Shown: in pieces, positions 24,928 through 32,433 of the stretch
Position numbering within the stretch: the first letter of the stretch is position 1
Layout: every line of letters starts with the position of its first letter
NCBI GenBank assembly: GCA_034429275.1
Contig: DAOUFU010000151.1
Span: forward strand, 1-64,000
Reading direction: 5' to 3'
Length of the DNA stretch: 64,000 bases
Source: DAOUFU01 sp034429275
Lineage (GTDB): Bacteria > Chloroflexota > Anaerolineae > Aggregatilineales > Aggregatilineaceae
The notes under the pieces: generated by a model
What the model was told of the DNA's origin: nothing
Seen by the model: the letters and a program-made list of their open reading frames with translations, nothing else
The model's database searches: none
Made by a program: the position numbers and the translations under genes

Positions 24928-27387
24928 TCATCTGGCCCGCGCCGATGTCGCAGGCGCGGTCTGATGCGTATCGTATGGCCGCGGCCTGACCTCGTTCCAG
25001 GGATCGAGCGCGCCTGTTCCCAACACCAGTTCCACAAACTTGACCTGCTCTGGCACCTCAAGATCGGTCGCCAGCCTGGTTTGGGCCAGTTGATCCTTGC
25101 TTTCGTCAAACTCCGCCAGGATTGCGGCATTCAGGTCATCCAGGCTGATCCCTTCGGAAGAGGATTTCTCGCCGAGCACCACGCGCTTGACGGCGCGCTT
25201 TTTCGCCCGCGCGATGATATTGGCGATCACTGCCCCGCTCATAAAGTCCTTGACATAAAACGTGAAACGGTTCCCCGCATTCGTCAGCACATTCATCTGG
25301 CTGGAGGGGCTATAGAGCAGCCGGATGACTTCATCGATCAGGGTTTCGGCCAGCCATTCGCGCTGCACTTGTGCGGCAAAGAGGGCGGCCAGCTCCTCGT
25401 CATTCCCCAACCGCTCGTGCAGCGCCTCCAGGCGGGTGAATAGTTCCCCTACCGCTGAGCCACGCTTCATGGGTCGCAGCGCCTTTGCCAGCACATCCGC
25501 CTCGTCCAAACCGGCCAGGACTTCGTGCACCTTCGCCGATGCCGGGAAAGCAGCCAGTCTCCCGCGCATCTCCGGCGTGAATGCCAGCGCCAGGCGGCAG
25601 TCGCAGCCTTCCGGCAGCAGCGCGCCCAATTCTGCCGGCAGTCGCTCGCCCGCCGTGCCATTCGATGCTGCCCGGTATGCCCTGCCGAACACAATCTGCC
25701 CCGCAGCTTCCCCTGCCTCAACAGTGATGCCAACCTCGCTCAACGGCAGGGTGGGCAACAGGTACAGCGCGAAAATATCCCGTGCCGCCTCGCGCGTGGG
25801 CCGATCCACCTTGATCTTGATGTCCAGCCGTCCGGGGCGCATGATCGCCGGGTCGATCAGGTCCGCGCGGTTGCTCGCCCCGATCACGATCAGATTCTCC
25901 GAAGCCTCCACGCCGTCCAGCTCGGCCAGGAACTGCGGGACAATCGTCGTCTCGACGTCGGACGACCGCCCCGATCCGCGCCGCCGGAACATCGACTCCA
26001 TCTCGTCAAAGAAGATCACGACCGGCGTATAGAAGGTGGCGTAACGCCGGGCTTCCTCGAAAATCTTGCGGATACGGTGCTCGGTTTCGCCCACATATTT
26101 GTCGAGCAGTTCCGGTCCTTTGACATTCAGGAAAAAGCCCCGGATACCATCCTGGGCCGAAAGCACGGCGCGGATGGTGTGAAGTTCTTTGTCTAGCTCG
26201 CTCAGGTCCACCCGGTGATCCGACAGGTACGCAGCCAGATGATCCGCCGCGGTGGCCGGCGTGAGATCATCCTGCGCCCGCCCTGGTTCCTGCCACGCCG
26301 GAACCAACGCGCGGAATCGGTCCAATAACCCGGCCTCATCCGGGTTGTTCACCAGGTCACGGTAGAGCACAATGCGTTTTTCCAGTTGAGTCAGGTGGTC
26401 GCGGATGGTGCGCGTCAGGTTGTTCGCGACCGCTTTGGCGATCATAGTTTTGCCACAGCCGGGCGGTCCGTAGAGCAGCAACCCTTTCGGGCGGCTCAGG
26501 TGATACTGCTCGAACTGGGCGCGGAACAGGTACGGCAGTTCAATGGCATCGTAAACCTGTTCGATCTGTCCCTCCAATCCACCGATATCCTCGTAGCCCA
26601 CATCGGGGATATCTTCGAGCGTCAGGCCGCCGGTTTCATACGCGGGCAGCTTCTCAAAGGCGAACTTCAGCCCCGGCTCAACCCGCACGATGTCGCCGAT
26701 CTGCACTCCTTGTTCAAACAACGCATCGCTGATCTCGACCACAATCCCGTCATGACCGCTCGCACGCACATGCAGGCGCGGACGCACGCGCGCCATTGCC
26801 ACCCCGCGATCGGCGTCGATGGCCACGATGTCGCCCCGCTTCAGTTCTGACTGCGCCAGTTCCGGGCCGCACGAAACCTCGATTTCCTCCCCTTCGCGCC
26901 AGCGCGCCCGCACAGCCAGCGGATTCCGGGAAGTGCCCCGCGTGACTTCGAGCACTTCCGCCGCGGCATCTGGTTTGAGAATATTCACCACTTCCGCCGT
27001 TTCTCCGCCGGTATAGGGTCCGCGCAGCGCGACTACGTTCTGTTCGTTGTTGAGCAGCACTTCCTGGCCGGGGAACATTTCGGCGCGACGTGCGGCGAGG
27101 TCTGGGGCGAGATGGACTTCTAGCCGCGCGCTGCCCGATCCGACCACCAGGTCGCGCGCTTCATCCGGGCTTTCGTGCAGGTAGACCGCGTAATGCAGTG
27201 GTGGCTCCAGCGACTTCTTCAATGCCTCGCCCAGCTCGCCAACTTTGCGTTCAAGCAAAGGCAGCTTTTCGTGGCAATTGGTCCACTGCTCCTCAAATTC
27301 CGCCAGCACGCTCCATTCCAGTTCGCCCTGAGTACAGGCGTTTTTGATCAGCTCGGAGATCACTCCATGCAAGGCATTTGGATGCAT
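24928..27387 (-). CDS. arc: proteasome-type AAA ATPase ARC/Mpa
   Basis: ARC/Mpa forms hexameric rings that bind Pup and unfold tagged proteins. The 819 residues show an N-terminal coiled coil (about 30-60), tandem OB domains (65-250), Walker A GPPGCGKT (307-314), Walker B VVIFFDE (near 456-462), and sensor/arginine-finger motifs (GASNRADLIDPAIMRPGRLD). Between the Walker A helix and the FFLNVKGPELLDKYVGE segment is an insertion of about 90 residues; mycobacterial Mpa, from memory, has only about 15 here. The C-terminus is TSARAR, not the GQYL tail that docks Mpa on the 20S proteasome. AGGA precedes the ATG at 27385-27387. Confidence 0.93.
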   Translation of the reverse strand: MHPNALHGVISELIKNACTQGELEWSVLAEFEEQWTNCHEKLPLLERKVGELGEALKKSLEPPLHYAVYLHESPDEARDLVVGSGSARLEVHLAPDLAARRAEMFPGQEVLLNNEQNVVALRGPYTGGETAEVVNILKPDAAAEVLEVTRGTSRNPLAVRARWREGEEIEVSCGPELAQSELKRGDIVAIDADRGVAMARVRPRLHVRASGHDGIVVEISDALFEQGVQIGDIVRVEPGLKFAFEKLPAYETGGLTLEDIPDVGYEDIGGLEGQIEQVYDAIELPYLFRAQFEQYHLSRPKGLLLYGPPGCGKTMIAKAVANNLTRTIRDHLTQLEKRIVLYRDLVNNPDEAGLLDRFRALVPAWQEPGRAQDDLTPATAADHLAAYLSDHRVDLSELDKELHTIRAVLSAQDGIRGFFLNVKGPELLDKYVGETEHRIRKIFEEARRYATFYTPVVIFFDEMESMFRRRGSGRSSDVETTIVPQFLAELDGVEASENLIVIGASNRADLIDPAIMRPGRLDIKIKVDRPTREAARDIFALYLLPTLPLSEVGITVEAGEAAGQIVFGRAYRAASNGTAGERLPAELGALLPEGCDCRLALAFTPEMRGRLAAFPASAKVHEVLAGLDEADVLAKALRPMKRGSAVGELFTRLEALHERLGNDEELAALFAAQVQREWLAETLIDEVIRLLYSPSSQMNVLTNAGNRFTFYVKDFMSGAVIANIIARAKKRAVKRVVLGEKSSSEGISLDDLNAAILAEFDESKDQLAQTRLATDLEVPEQVKFVELVLGTGALDPWNEVRPRPYDTHQTAPATSARAR

Positions 27388-27664
27388 CTTGTTTCCTGTT
27401 CAAAAACCATCACATCGCAGCGCGATCACAAATGGGTGGGCGATTGCGCCAGATGTCTCTCCACGGACCGTGTAGATTCGGGACATGCTGTGCACATTTA
27501 TGTCATTTCACCCCGCCCGCGTTACCACGAAAGGACACAAGGCCGGTTGTTTTTTTCAAACACAGCGCTTTGTGCCGATGCCCCACACGAGTTGGGGGAT
27601 TGAATGCCCATGCATCCAATCCCCCTTTGCGATCCTCTCACCTGCCGGGAAGTTGACGTCCCGA
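27388..27664 (-). other. intergenic spacer between the ABC exporter and arc, with a hairpin at 27594-27625
   Basis: No gene is visible here. GGGGGATTG (27594-27602) and CAATCCCCC (27617-27625) form a perfect nine-base stem with a 14-base loop, 40 bases beyond the exporter stop codon. There is no clear U-run on the minus strand and only TTT on the plus strand. It may still stop or attenuate exporter transcripts, in which case the arc operon has its own promoter in 27390-27590. I could not pick a convincing -35/-10 pair there. Confidence 0.45.
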
Positions 27665-29617
27665 TCAAGCCCTGCTGCGCTGGGCTTCGCGGCTGAACTG
27701 GGTCTCGTATAACTGACGGTACAGCCCGCCGCGTGCCAGCAGGTCCGTGTGTGTCCCCTGCTCCACAATCCGTCCCCGATCCATGACCAGAATCAGGTCT
27801 GCCGCCAGGATGGTGCTGAGGCGGTGTGCGATCACCAGGCTGGTGCGCGCCGCCATCACCGTCTTGAGCGCGTCCTGAATCAGCGCCTCGGACTGGCTAT
27901 CCAGGTGGCTGGTGGCTTCATCGAGCACCAGGATTCGCGGGTCCTTGAGGATCACGCGGGCAAGGGCGATCCGCTGCTTTTCTCCGCCGCTCAGCCGGTA
28001 CCCGCGCTCACCCACCACCGTATCGTACCCATCCGGCAACCCGGCGATGAAGTCATGAATGTTTGCCGCACGGCAGGCCGCTTCAAGCTCGGCCTGAGTC
28101 GCATCCAGCCTGGCATAGAGTAGGTTGGTTCGGATCGTATCGTGAAACAGGTGTGTTTCCTGAGTCACCATGCCCACCTGCGCCGCCAGTGAACTCAGCG
28201 TCACGTCGCGCAGATCGTGGCCGTCGATGCGAATACATCCTTCGGTTGGATCGTACAGACGCGGGATCAGGTACGTCATCGTCGTTTTGCCCGCGCCGCT
28301 CGGACCGACCAGCGCCACCAGTTGCCCCGGCGCGATCTCGAAGGTGATGTCTTCGAGCGCCAGTTCGCGGGCCTGACTTGGCCCGACGAGAGGCTTATCC
28401 CCGTGCGCCTCGTCAAACTGGCCATCACCGGAAAGCACCGCCGTGACCATATCGGTCTGACCGTGCCGGGTAACCCCGCTGAGCAGGTATTCTTCGCCCA
28501 CCGTATACCGGAACGTGACATGTTCGAATGCCAGCGCCCCTTGCACATCCTTGAGAACGATAGCATCAGGCTTTTCGGCCACATCAAACGGCAGATCAAT
28601 CACTTCGAAGACTCGCTCGAATGAGACCATCGAAGTAGCAAAAGCCACCGGCGCGTTGGTTAACTGCTGAAGCGCTCCGTACAACTGGGTCAGATAGGAA
28701 GAAAAGGCCACAATCGTCCCGATCGTGAACACGCCGCGCAGCACCAGGTGACCGCCGACCCAATAAACCAGCGCGGTGCCGATCGCCCCTACCAGGCCCA
28801 GGATCACAAAAAACTGGCTGCCCATCACTGCGCGCCTGACCCCGGTATCGCGCACCAACCCGGCGCGAGTCTCAAAGCGTGCAATCTCCGTCGCGCTGCG
28901 CCCAAACAGGCGTACCAGCAGCACACCGCCAATGTTCAGCGTCTCGTTCATGACCGCGTTCATTTGCGCGTTGTAATCCATCGCCTGCCGCGCAATGGCG
29001 CGCAGTCTTCCGCCGAGTCGCCGTGCCGCCCAAATGAACGCAGGCAGGACCATCACGCCCAGCAGCGTCAGCCGCCACTCCAGCGTCAGCATCACGGCCA
29101 GGATAGCGATCACCTGGATGAGATTGGTCACAATGTCAACGATGGTGCTGCTGATGGCCCGCTGCGCGTCAATCACGTCATTGTTGAGCCGGCTCATCAG
29201 TTCGCCCGTTTTGGTATGCGTGAAAAAGCGCAGCGACATCCGCTGCAAATGACCGTACAGCGCTACCCGCAGGTCATAGATCACGCCTTCGCCGATAGAG
29301 GCATTGAGCCACCGCTGGTATACCCCAATCGCCCCGGTCAGCAGGGGAATCAACACCAGGGACACGGCCAGAAGGTTCAGTTGGCGAGCATCTCCCGACG
29401 GCAGGGTGTGGTCGATCAACTGGCGCATAATGAGCGGAGTGAGCAGCCCTAGTCCGGTGACGATCAGAATCGTCAGCAGCAGCAGGCCGATCTGCCAGGC
29501 ATAGGGCCGGGCATAACCGATGACTCGTCTGAGCAGCGGCCAGGTCAGCGAACGCCGCCGGGCGGAATCTTCATCGCTGCGGATGTAGCCCCACCAACCC
29601 CCGTGATGAAATCCCAT
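27665..29617 (-). CDS. ABC-type multidrug/lipid exporter (transmembrane plus ATPase half-transporter)
   Basis: This is a half-size ABC exporter of 650 residues. Six membrane segments lie in about residues 35-330, and a nucleotide-binding domain is C-terminal (Walker A GPSGAGKT, signature LSGGEKQR, Walker B ILVLDEATSHLD). The ATPase domain carries an insertion of about 55 residues between the first strand (FEHVTFRY) and the LALEDITFEI strand, just before the Walker A motif. A strong GGAGG site precedes the ATG, and a -10-like TACAAT lies at 29658-29663. It is divergent from transaldolase and upstream of arc on the same strand. The substrate is unknown. Confidence 0.92.
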   Translation of the reverse strand: MGFHHGGWWGYIRSDEDSARRRSLTWPLLRRVIGYARPYAWQIGLLLLTILIVTGLGLLTPLIMRQLIDHTLPSGDARQLNLLAVSLVLIPLLTGAIGVYQRWLNASIGEGVIYDLRVALYGHLQRMSLRFFTHTKTGELMSRLNNDVIDAQRAISSTIVDIVTNLIQVIAILAVMLTLEWRLTLLGVMVLPAFIWAARRLGGRLRAIARQAMDYNAQMNAVMNETLNIGGVLLVRLFGRSATEIARFETRAGLVRDTGVRRAVMGSQFFVILGLVGAIGTALVYWVGGHLVLRGVFTIGTIVAFSSYLTQLYGALQQLTNAPVAFATSMVSFERVFEVIDLPFDVAEKPDAIVLKDVQGALAFEHVTFRYTVGEEYLLSGVTRHGQTDMVTAVLSGDGQFDEAHGDKPLVGPSQARELALEDITFEIAPGQLVALVGPSGAGKTTMTYLIPRLYDPTEGCIRIDGHDLRDVTLSSLAAQVGMVTQETHLFHDTIRTNLLYARLDATQAELEAACRAANIHDFIAGLPDGYDTVVGERGYRLSGGEKQRIALARVILKDPRILVLDEATSHLDSQSEALIQDALKTVMAARTSLVIAHRLSTILAADLILVMDRGRIVEQGTHTDLLARGGLYRQLYETQFSREAQRSRA

Positions 29618-29819
29618 CGTACCTCCTTCCGGTAATAATTTCAGCTTCGCTGCTCAGATTGTAGCCAAACACTCGCCCACTTCCCCAGGAAAGTGCCACA
29701 CAAGATCACCCCTTCAAGAACCCTCGTGCTGTCAATTTTAACAGCCCATTCTGCACGAAAATGCGGTACACTAACGCCCTCTGCGAAACCAGTCTGTCCT
29801 TTAGTGTCGGAGAACCCAG

Positions 29820-30917
29820 ATGACCAAACTGCACGATCTCAATGCCCTGGGCCAGGCTGCCTGGCTCGACTTCATTCGCCGTTCCTACATCGCCAGCGGT
29901 GAGCTTCAGGCCCTGGTTGAGCAAGGATTGCGCGGCGTCACATCCAACCCTTCGATCTTCGAAAAAGCTATCGCGGGCAGCGCCGACTATGATGACGACC
30001 TGCGCCGGTTGGTTGCAGAAGGCAGGTCGGTCAACGATATCTACGAAACGCTGGCCATTGCCGATATTCAGCGGGCGACCGATGTTCTGCGCCCGGTCTA
30101 CGACGAGTCGCGCGGTGCGGATGGTTATGTCAGCCTGGAAGTCTCGCCCACGCTGGCCCACGATACCGAAGGCACGATTGCCGATGCACGTCGTCTCTTT
30201 GCGGCGGTGAATCGCCCCAACCTGATGATCAAAGTCCCGGCCACGCCCGCCGGACTGCCGGCCATCGCCACCCTCATCGGCGAGGGCATCAACATCAACG
30301 TCACCCTGATCTTTTCCGTCAAGCAGTACGAAGCGGTCGTCGAGGCTTACCTGAGCGGGCTGGAACGCCTGGCAGCGTCTGGCGGCAGGCTCAGTGATGT
30401 CGCGTCGGTCGCATCCTTCTTTGTCAGCCGCGTCGATACTGCGGTGGATAAAGCGCTGGAAGCACAGGGAGTGCGCGATCTGCAGGGCAAGATCGCCGTC
30501 GCCAACAGCAAGCTGGCGTATGCACGCTTCAAGGAGTTGTTCGCGGGCGATCGCTGGCAGAAGCTGGCAGCAGCAGGGGCACGCTACCAGCGCCCGTTGT
30601 GGGCCAGCACAAGCACCAAGAATCCCGCCTATCCTGACACCCTGTACGTCGATACATTGATCGGTCCGCACACGGTCAACACGCTGCCGCCTGAGACACT
30701 CGAAGCTTTCATGGATCACGGCGTGGTAGCGGTGACTATCGAACAGGGTCTCGACCAGGCGCGTGCCGATGTGGCCCGGCTGGCCGATCTCGGAATCGAC
30801 CTGGATGCCATCACCCAGAAATTGCAGGATGACGGCGTCGCCGCCTTTGCCAAATCCTTCGAATCCCTGATGAACAGCATCGCGCAGAAACAGGCGCAGT
30901 ACACCACGACTTCCTGA
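29820..30917 (+). CDS. tal: transaldolase
   Basis: Transaldolase moves a three-carbon unit between sugar phosphates in the pentose phosphate pathway. The 365-residue protein shows GVTSNPSIFEKAI near residue 39 and the Schiff-base Lys138 in LMIKVPATPAG, followed by NVTLIFSVKQYEAV. Size and motifs match the longer transaldolases seen in actinobacteria and cyanobacteria. GGAGA lies before the ATG. It has a divergent neighbour (ABC exporter), with 29618-29819 as the shared promoter region, and a phosphoribosyltransferase gene 97 bases downstream. Confidence 0.95.
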   Translation: MTKLHDLNALGQAAWLDFIRRSYIASGELQALVEQGLRGVTSNPSIFEKAIAGSADYDDDLRRLVAEGRSVNDIYETLAIADIQRATDVLRPVYDESRGADGYVSLEVSPTLAHDTEGTIADARRLFAAVNRPNLMIKVPATPAGLPAIATLIGEGININVTLIFSVKQYEAVVEAYLSGLERLAASGGRLSDVASVASFFVSRVDTAVDKALEAQGVRDLQGKIAVANSKLAYARFKELFAGDRWQKLAAAGARYQRPLWASTSTKNPAYPDTLYVDTLIGPHTVNTLPPETLEAFMDHGVVAVTIEQGLDQARADVARLADLGIDLDAITQKLQDDGVAAFAKSFESLMNSIAQKQAQYTTTS

Positions 30918-30948
30918 TCGGCGCATCTCGGACCGAAATTTCGTGCTT

Positions 30949-31003
30949 CCCCTGCCCCGGCGTTGATGGTATGCTACTGGCGTCACGATACATCCGGCAG
31001 GGG
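30949..31003 (+). promoter_or_regulatory. inverted repeat covering the ribosome binding site of the phosphoribosyltransferase gene
   Basis: CCCCTGCC (30949-30956) can pair with GGCAGGGG (30996-31003), which contains the AGGGG part of the Shine-Dalgarno sequence before the ATG at 31015. In transcripts reading through from tal this could reduce translation. A -10-like TATGCT at 30970-30975 lies inside the loop and could start transcripts lacking the first arm. The evidence is base pairing only. Confidence 0.35.
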
Positions 31004-31014
31004 AGGCACGCTTC

Positions 31015-31755
31015 ATGACCCGCTACGAAGACCAGGTTCGCTCCAATGAGCACACCATCGACGCCGAATTCTGGAAAAATCCGGAAGGGGTCGAAGTAGA
31101 ATTTGACTCGCTCAAGTTCTTGTACGTCCCCGATCATGTCTCTTCGTTCATTGCTGCTCGCGTAGCGCACCATGTCTACCGCTACCAGATCGACAACATC
31201 AGCACCAAGCGGCAGATCACACACGCTGTGATGATCACGATGGGCGGCCTGCTGCCGGGCGTGCTGCTGCACGATCATCTCGCCTGGACATTGAACAAAA
31301 ACATCCCTCCGATCGACTTTGGCACGCTTGGCATCAAATACTATGCCGGGCCAGGCCAACCGCTCGACGAGCCGCGCATCATCCACCCGCTGTCTATCGA
31401 GGTCGAAGGATTGGTGGTTGGCGTAGTAGAAGACCTAGTGGACCTGGGTGGCACGGCCCGTTTCGTCGCGCAGTATCTGCGCGAGGAACGCAAAGCCCGT
31501 CACATTGTGTTGATTGCACCCTACCTCAAGAGCGCCGATGTTAAAGACGAGATGGACGTGATCCACTACGGTTTTGTGCCTAAAGATACCTGGATCATCA
31601 CCCCGCGCGAAAAGGTGGAGACCTTGATCAAGCGCGTCCCCTACTGGCGGGATCGGGGCGCAACGCTGGAAGCCTGCAGCGCCAACTTGCGCAAGATCGG
31701 CTACCCGCCCTACCTGATCGATACCTATCTGCGAGCAACGTACGAACGCGGCTGA
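31015..31755 (+). CDS. type I phosphoribosyltransferase-like protein
   Basis: The 246-residue protein has a PRTase-like core. The loop VVGVVEDLVDLGGTARF (about residues 140-156) matches the PRPP-binding motif (two acidic residues followed by a GGT loop). A strand/helix HIVLIAPYLKS follows, as in hypoxanthine or xanthine phosphoribosyltransferases. The N-terminal 100 residues, including MITMGGLLPGVLLHDHLAW, are less typical. It probably transfers phosphoribose to or from a base, but the substrate is not determined. It lies alone between tal and the lysine operon leader. Confidence 0.75.
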   Translation: MTRYEDQVRSNEHTIDAEFWKNPEGVEVEFDSLKFLYVPDHVSSFIAARVAHHVYRYQIDNISTKRQITHAVMITMGGLLPGVLLHDHLAWTLNKNIPPIDFGTLGIKYYAGPGQPLDEPRIIHPLSIEVEGLVVGVVEDLVDLGGTARFVAQYLREERKARHIVLIAPYLKSADVKDEMDVIHYGFVPKDTWIITPREKVETLIKRVPYWRDRGATLEACSANLRKIGYPPYLIDTYLRATYERG

Positions 31756-31827
31756 CCTCTATTTCCGGTAGCGTGAAGGGTCGGATGAAGGGCATTGGGC
31801 AAAATCACCAAACTTTTCACCACCCTC

Positions 31828-31856
31828 TTGACGGATGCAGCAAATGCGCGTATTCT
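31828..31856 (+). promoter_or_regulatory. promoter of the lysine operon
   Basis: TTGACG (-35, 31828-31833) and TATTCT (-10, 31851-31856) are exactly 17 bases apart, with a predicted start near 31863. The first leader peptide begins about 40 bases further on. Five of six -35 bases match consensus. Confidence 0.7.
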
Positions 31857-31904
31857 GTTCAACAGTGTAAGCGCTCTCTCAAGCAGGCAAAGAATCAGTA
31901 AACC

Positions 31905-31961
31905 ATGATGAACCTGACCAGCAAGCAGACCAAGAAGGCGAAGAAGACCAACGTCCGTTAG
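31905..31961 (+). CDS. lysine leader peptide 1
   Basis: This short frame encodes MMNLTSKQTKKAKKTNVR and stops at TAG (31959-31961). Four of six codons in KKAKK plus the preceding Thr are Lys AAG, the control codons expected for lysine-responsive ribosome stalling. The stop overlaps a segment that can pair with the terminator (see 31960-32039). The ribosome binding site is weak. The second ATG at 31908 is an equally likely start. Confidence 0.75.
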   Translation: MMNLTSKQTKKAKKTNVR

Positions 31962-32039
31962 GACGAGGGGCATTTCGCGCTGCTTGCCGGTAAACCGAAC
32001 TCGCGCCACCAAAGCCACTCGTCCTCGAGTGGCTTTTTT
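31960..32039 (+). promoter_or_regulatory. transcription attenuator 1 (antiterminator plus terminator)
   Basis: AGGACGAG at 31960-31967, just at the leader stop codon, is complementary over eight bases to CTCGTCCT at 32018-32025. The latter is the end of the 5' arm and the loop of terminator 1. A ribosome stalled at the Lys codons (31932-31946) would leave 31960-31967 free to pair and so prevent the terminator. A ribosome reaching the stop codon would cover it and allow termination. This is the classical amino-acid attenuator logic. Confidence 0.72.
32012..32035 (+). terminator. Rho-independent terminator 1 of the lysine leader
   Basis: AAGCCACTCG and CGAGTGGCTT form a perfect ten-base stem with a TCCT tetraloop, running into TTTTTT (32034-32039). 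Confidence 0.9.
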
Positions 32040-32073
32040 GTTGTGCGCGCGCCGAGTGCTGAGGATCACAATC

Positions 32074-32139
32074 ATGAACACCCTGACCACGATCAACACG
32101 AAGAAGTCCAAGAAGCATAGCCCACCTTGGCGGCGATAG
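32074..32139 (+). CDS. lysine leader peptide 2
   Basis: This second short frame encodes 21 residues beginning MNTLTTINTKKSKKHSPP and ends at TAG (32137-32139). A GAGG site lies ten bases before the ATG. The KKSKK block, all AAG codons, mirrors leader 1, and the first fourteen residues of both peptides align, pointing to duplication of the whole control unit. CGGCGAT at 32131-32137, at the stop codon, can pair with ATCGCCG at 32183-32189 inside terminator 2. Confidence 0.78.
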   Translation: MNTLTTINTKKSKKHSPPWRR

Positions 32140-32167
32140 CCGGTAGGGACCTTCGCGTTGTCTGGAG

Positions 32168-32201
32168 CGCGCCCCACCCGCCATCGCCGGGAAGGGGCGC
32201 G
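32168..32201 (+). terminator. Rho-independent terminator 2 of the lysine leader
   Basis: CGCGCCCC (32168-32175) pairs with GGGGCGCG (32194-32201), with an inner CCCG/CGGG stem (32177-32180, 32188-32191), followed by TTTTGTTTC. Transcripts passing it continue into lysW 65 bases further on. Nothing else is recognised in 32202-32265 apart from the lysW ribosome binding site. Confidence 0.82.
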
Positions 32202-32265
32202 TTTTGTTTCATTTGTTGGTGATGTCCTTGTTTGTGTATCAGGCGTAACGCCGGGAGAACCCACC

Positions 32266-32433
32266 ATGCAAGCCGAATGTGTAGAATGTGGCGCTCAGCT
32301 CGAAATTCCTGCCGATGTGATGCAGGGCGAAATCTTGCCCTGCGCCGACTGCGGTGCCGACCTCGAAGTCATCGCGCTCGACCCGCTCACCCTTGAGCTG
32401 GCCCCGATGGAAATGGAAGATTGGGGCGAATGA
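32266..32433 (+). CDS. lysW: amino-group carrier protein LysW
   Basis: LysW is a small acidic zinc protein whose C-terminal glutamate gamma-carboxyl binds the amino group of alpha-aminoadipate and shields it through lysine synthesis. The 55-residue protein has two CxxC pairs (CVEC, CADC) for zinc, many acidic residues and the diagnostic C-terminus EDWGE. GGGAGA precedes the ATG. It is the first gene of the operon and its stop overlaps the lysX start (ATGA). Assignment is secure. Confidence 0.97.
   Translation: MQAECVECGAQLEIPADVMQGEILPCADCGADLEVIALDPLTLELAPMEMEDWGE

Noticed and set aside
13530..27387. 20S proteasome subunit genes
   Set aside because: All genes in the block have another assignment; no Ntn-hydrolase with an N-terminal Thr motif was found.
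30918..31014. Purine riboswitch before the phosphoribosyltransferase gene
   Set aside because: The spacer is under 100 bases and lacks the two conserved loops; only a simple inverted repeat is present.
29706..31016. A 436-codon minus-strand open frame opposite transaldolase
   Set aside because: No motif and fully explained by the coding sequence of tal on the other strand.
31863..32265. Lysine riboswitch (L-box) before lysW
   Set aside because: The region is accounted for by two short Lys-rich frames and two terminators; I could not find the multi-helix L-box core.
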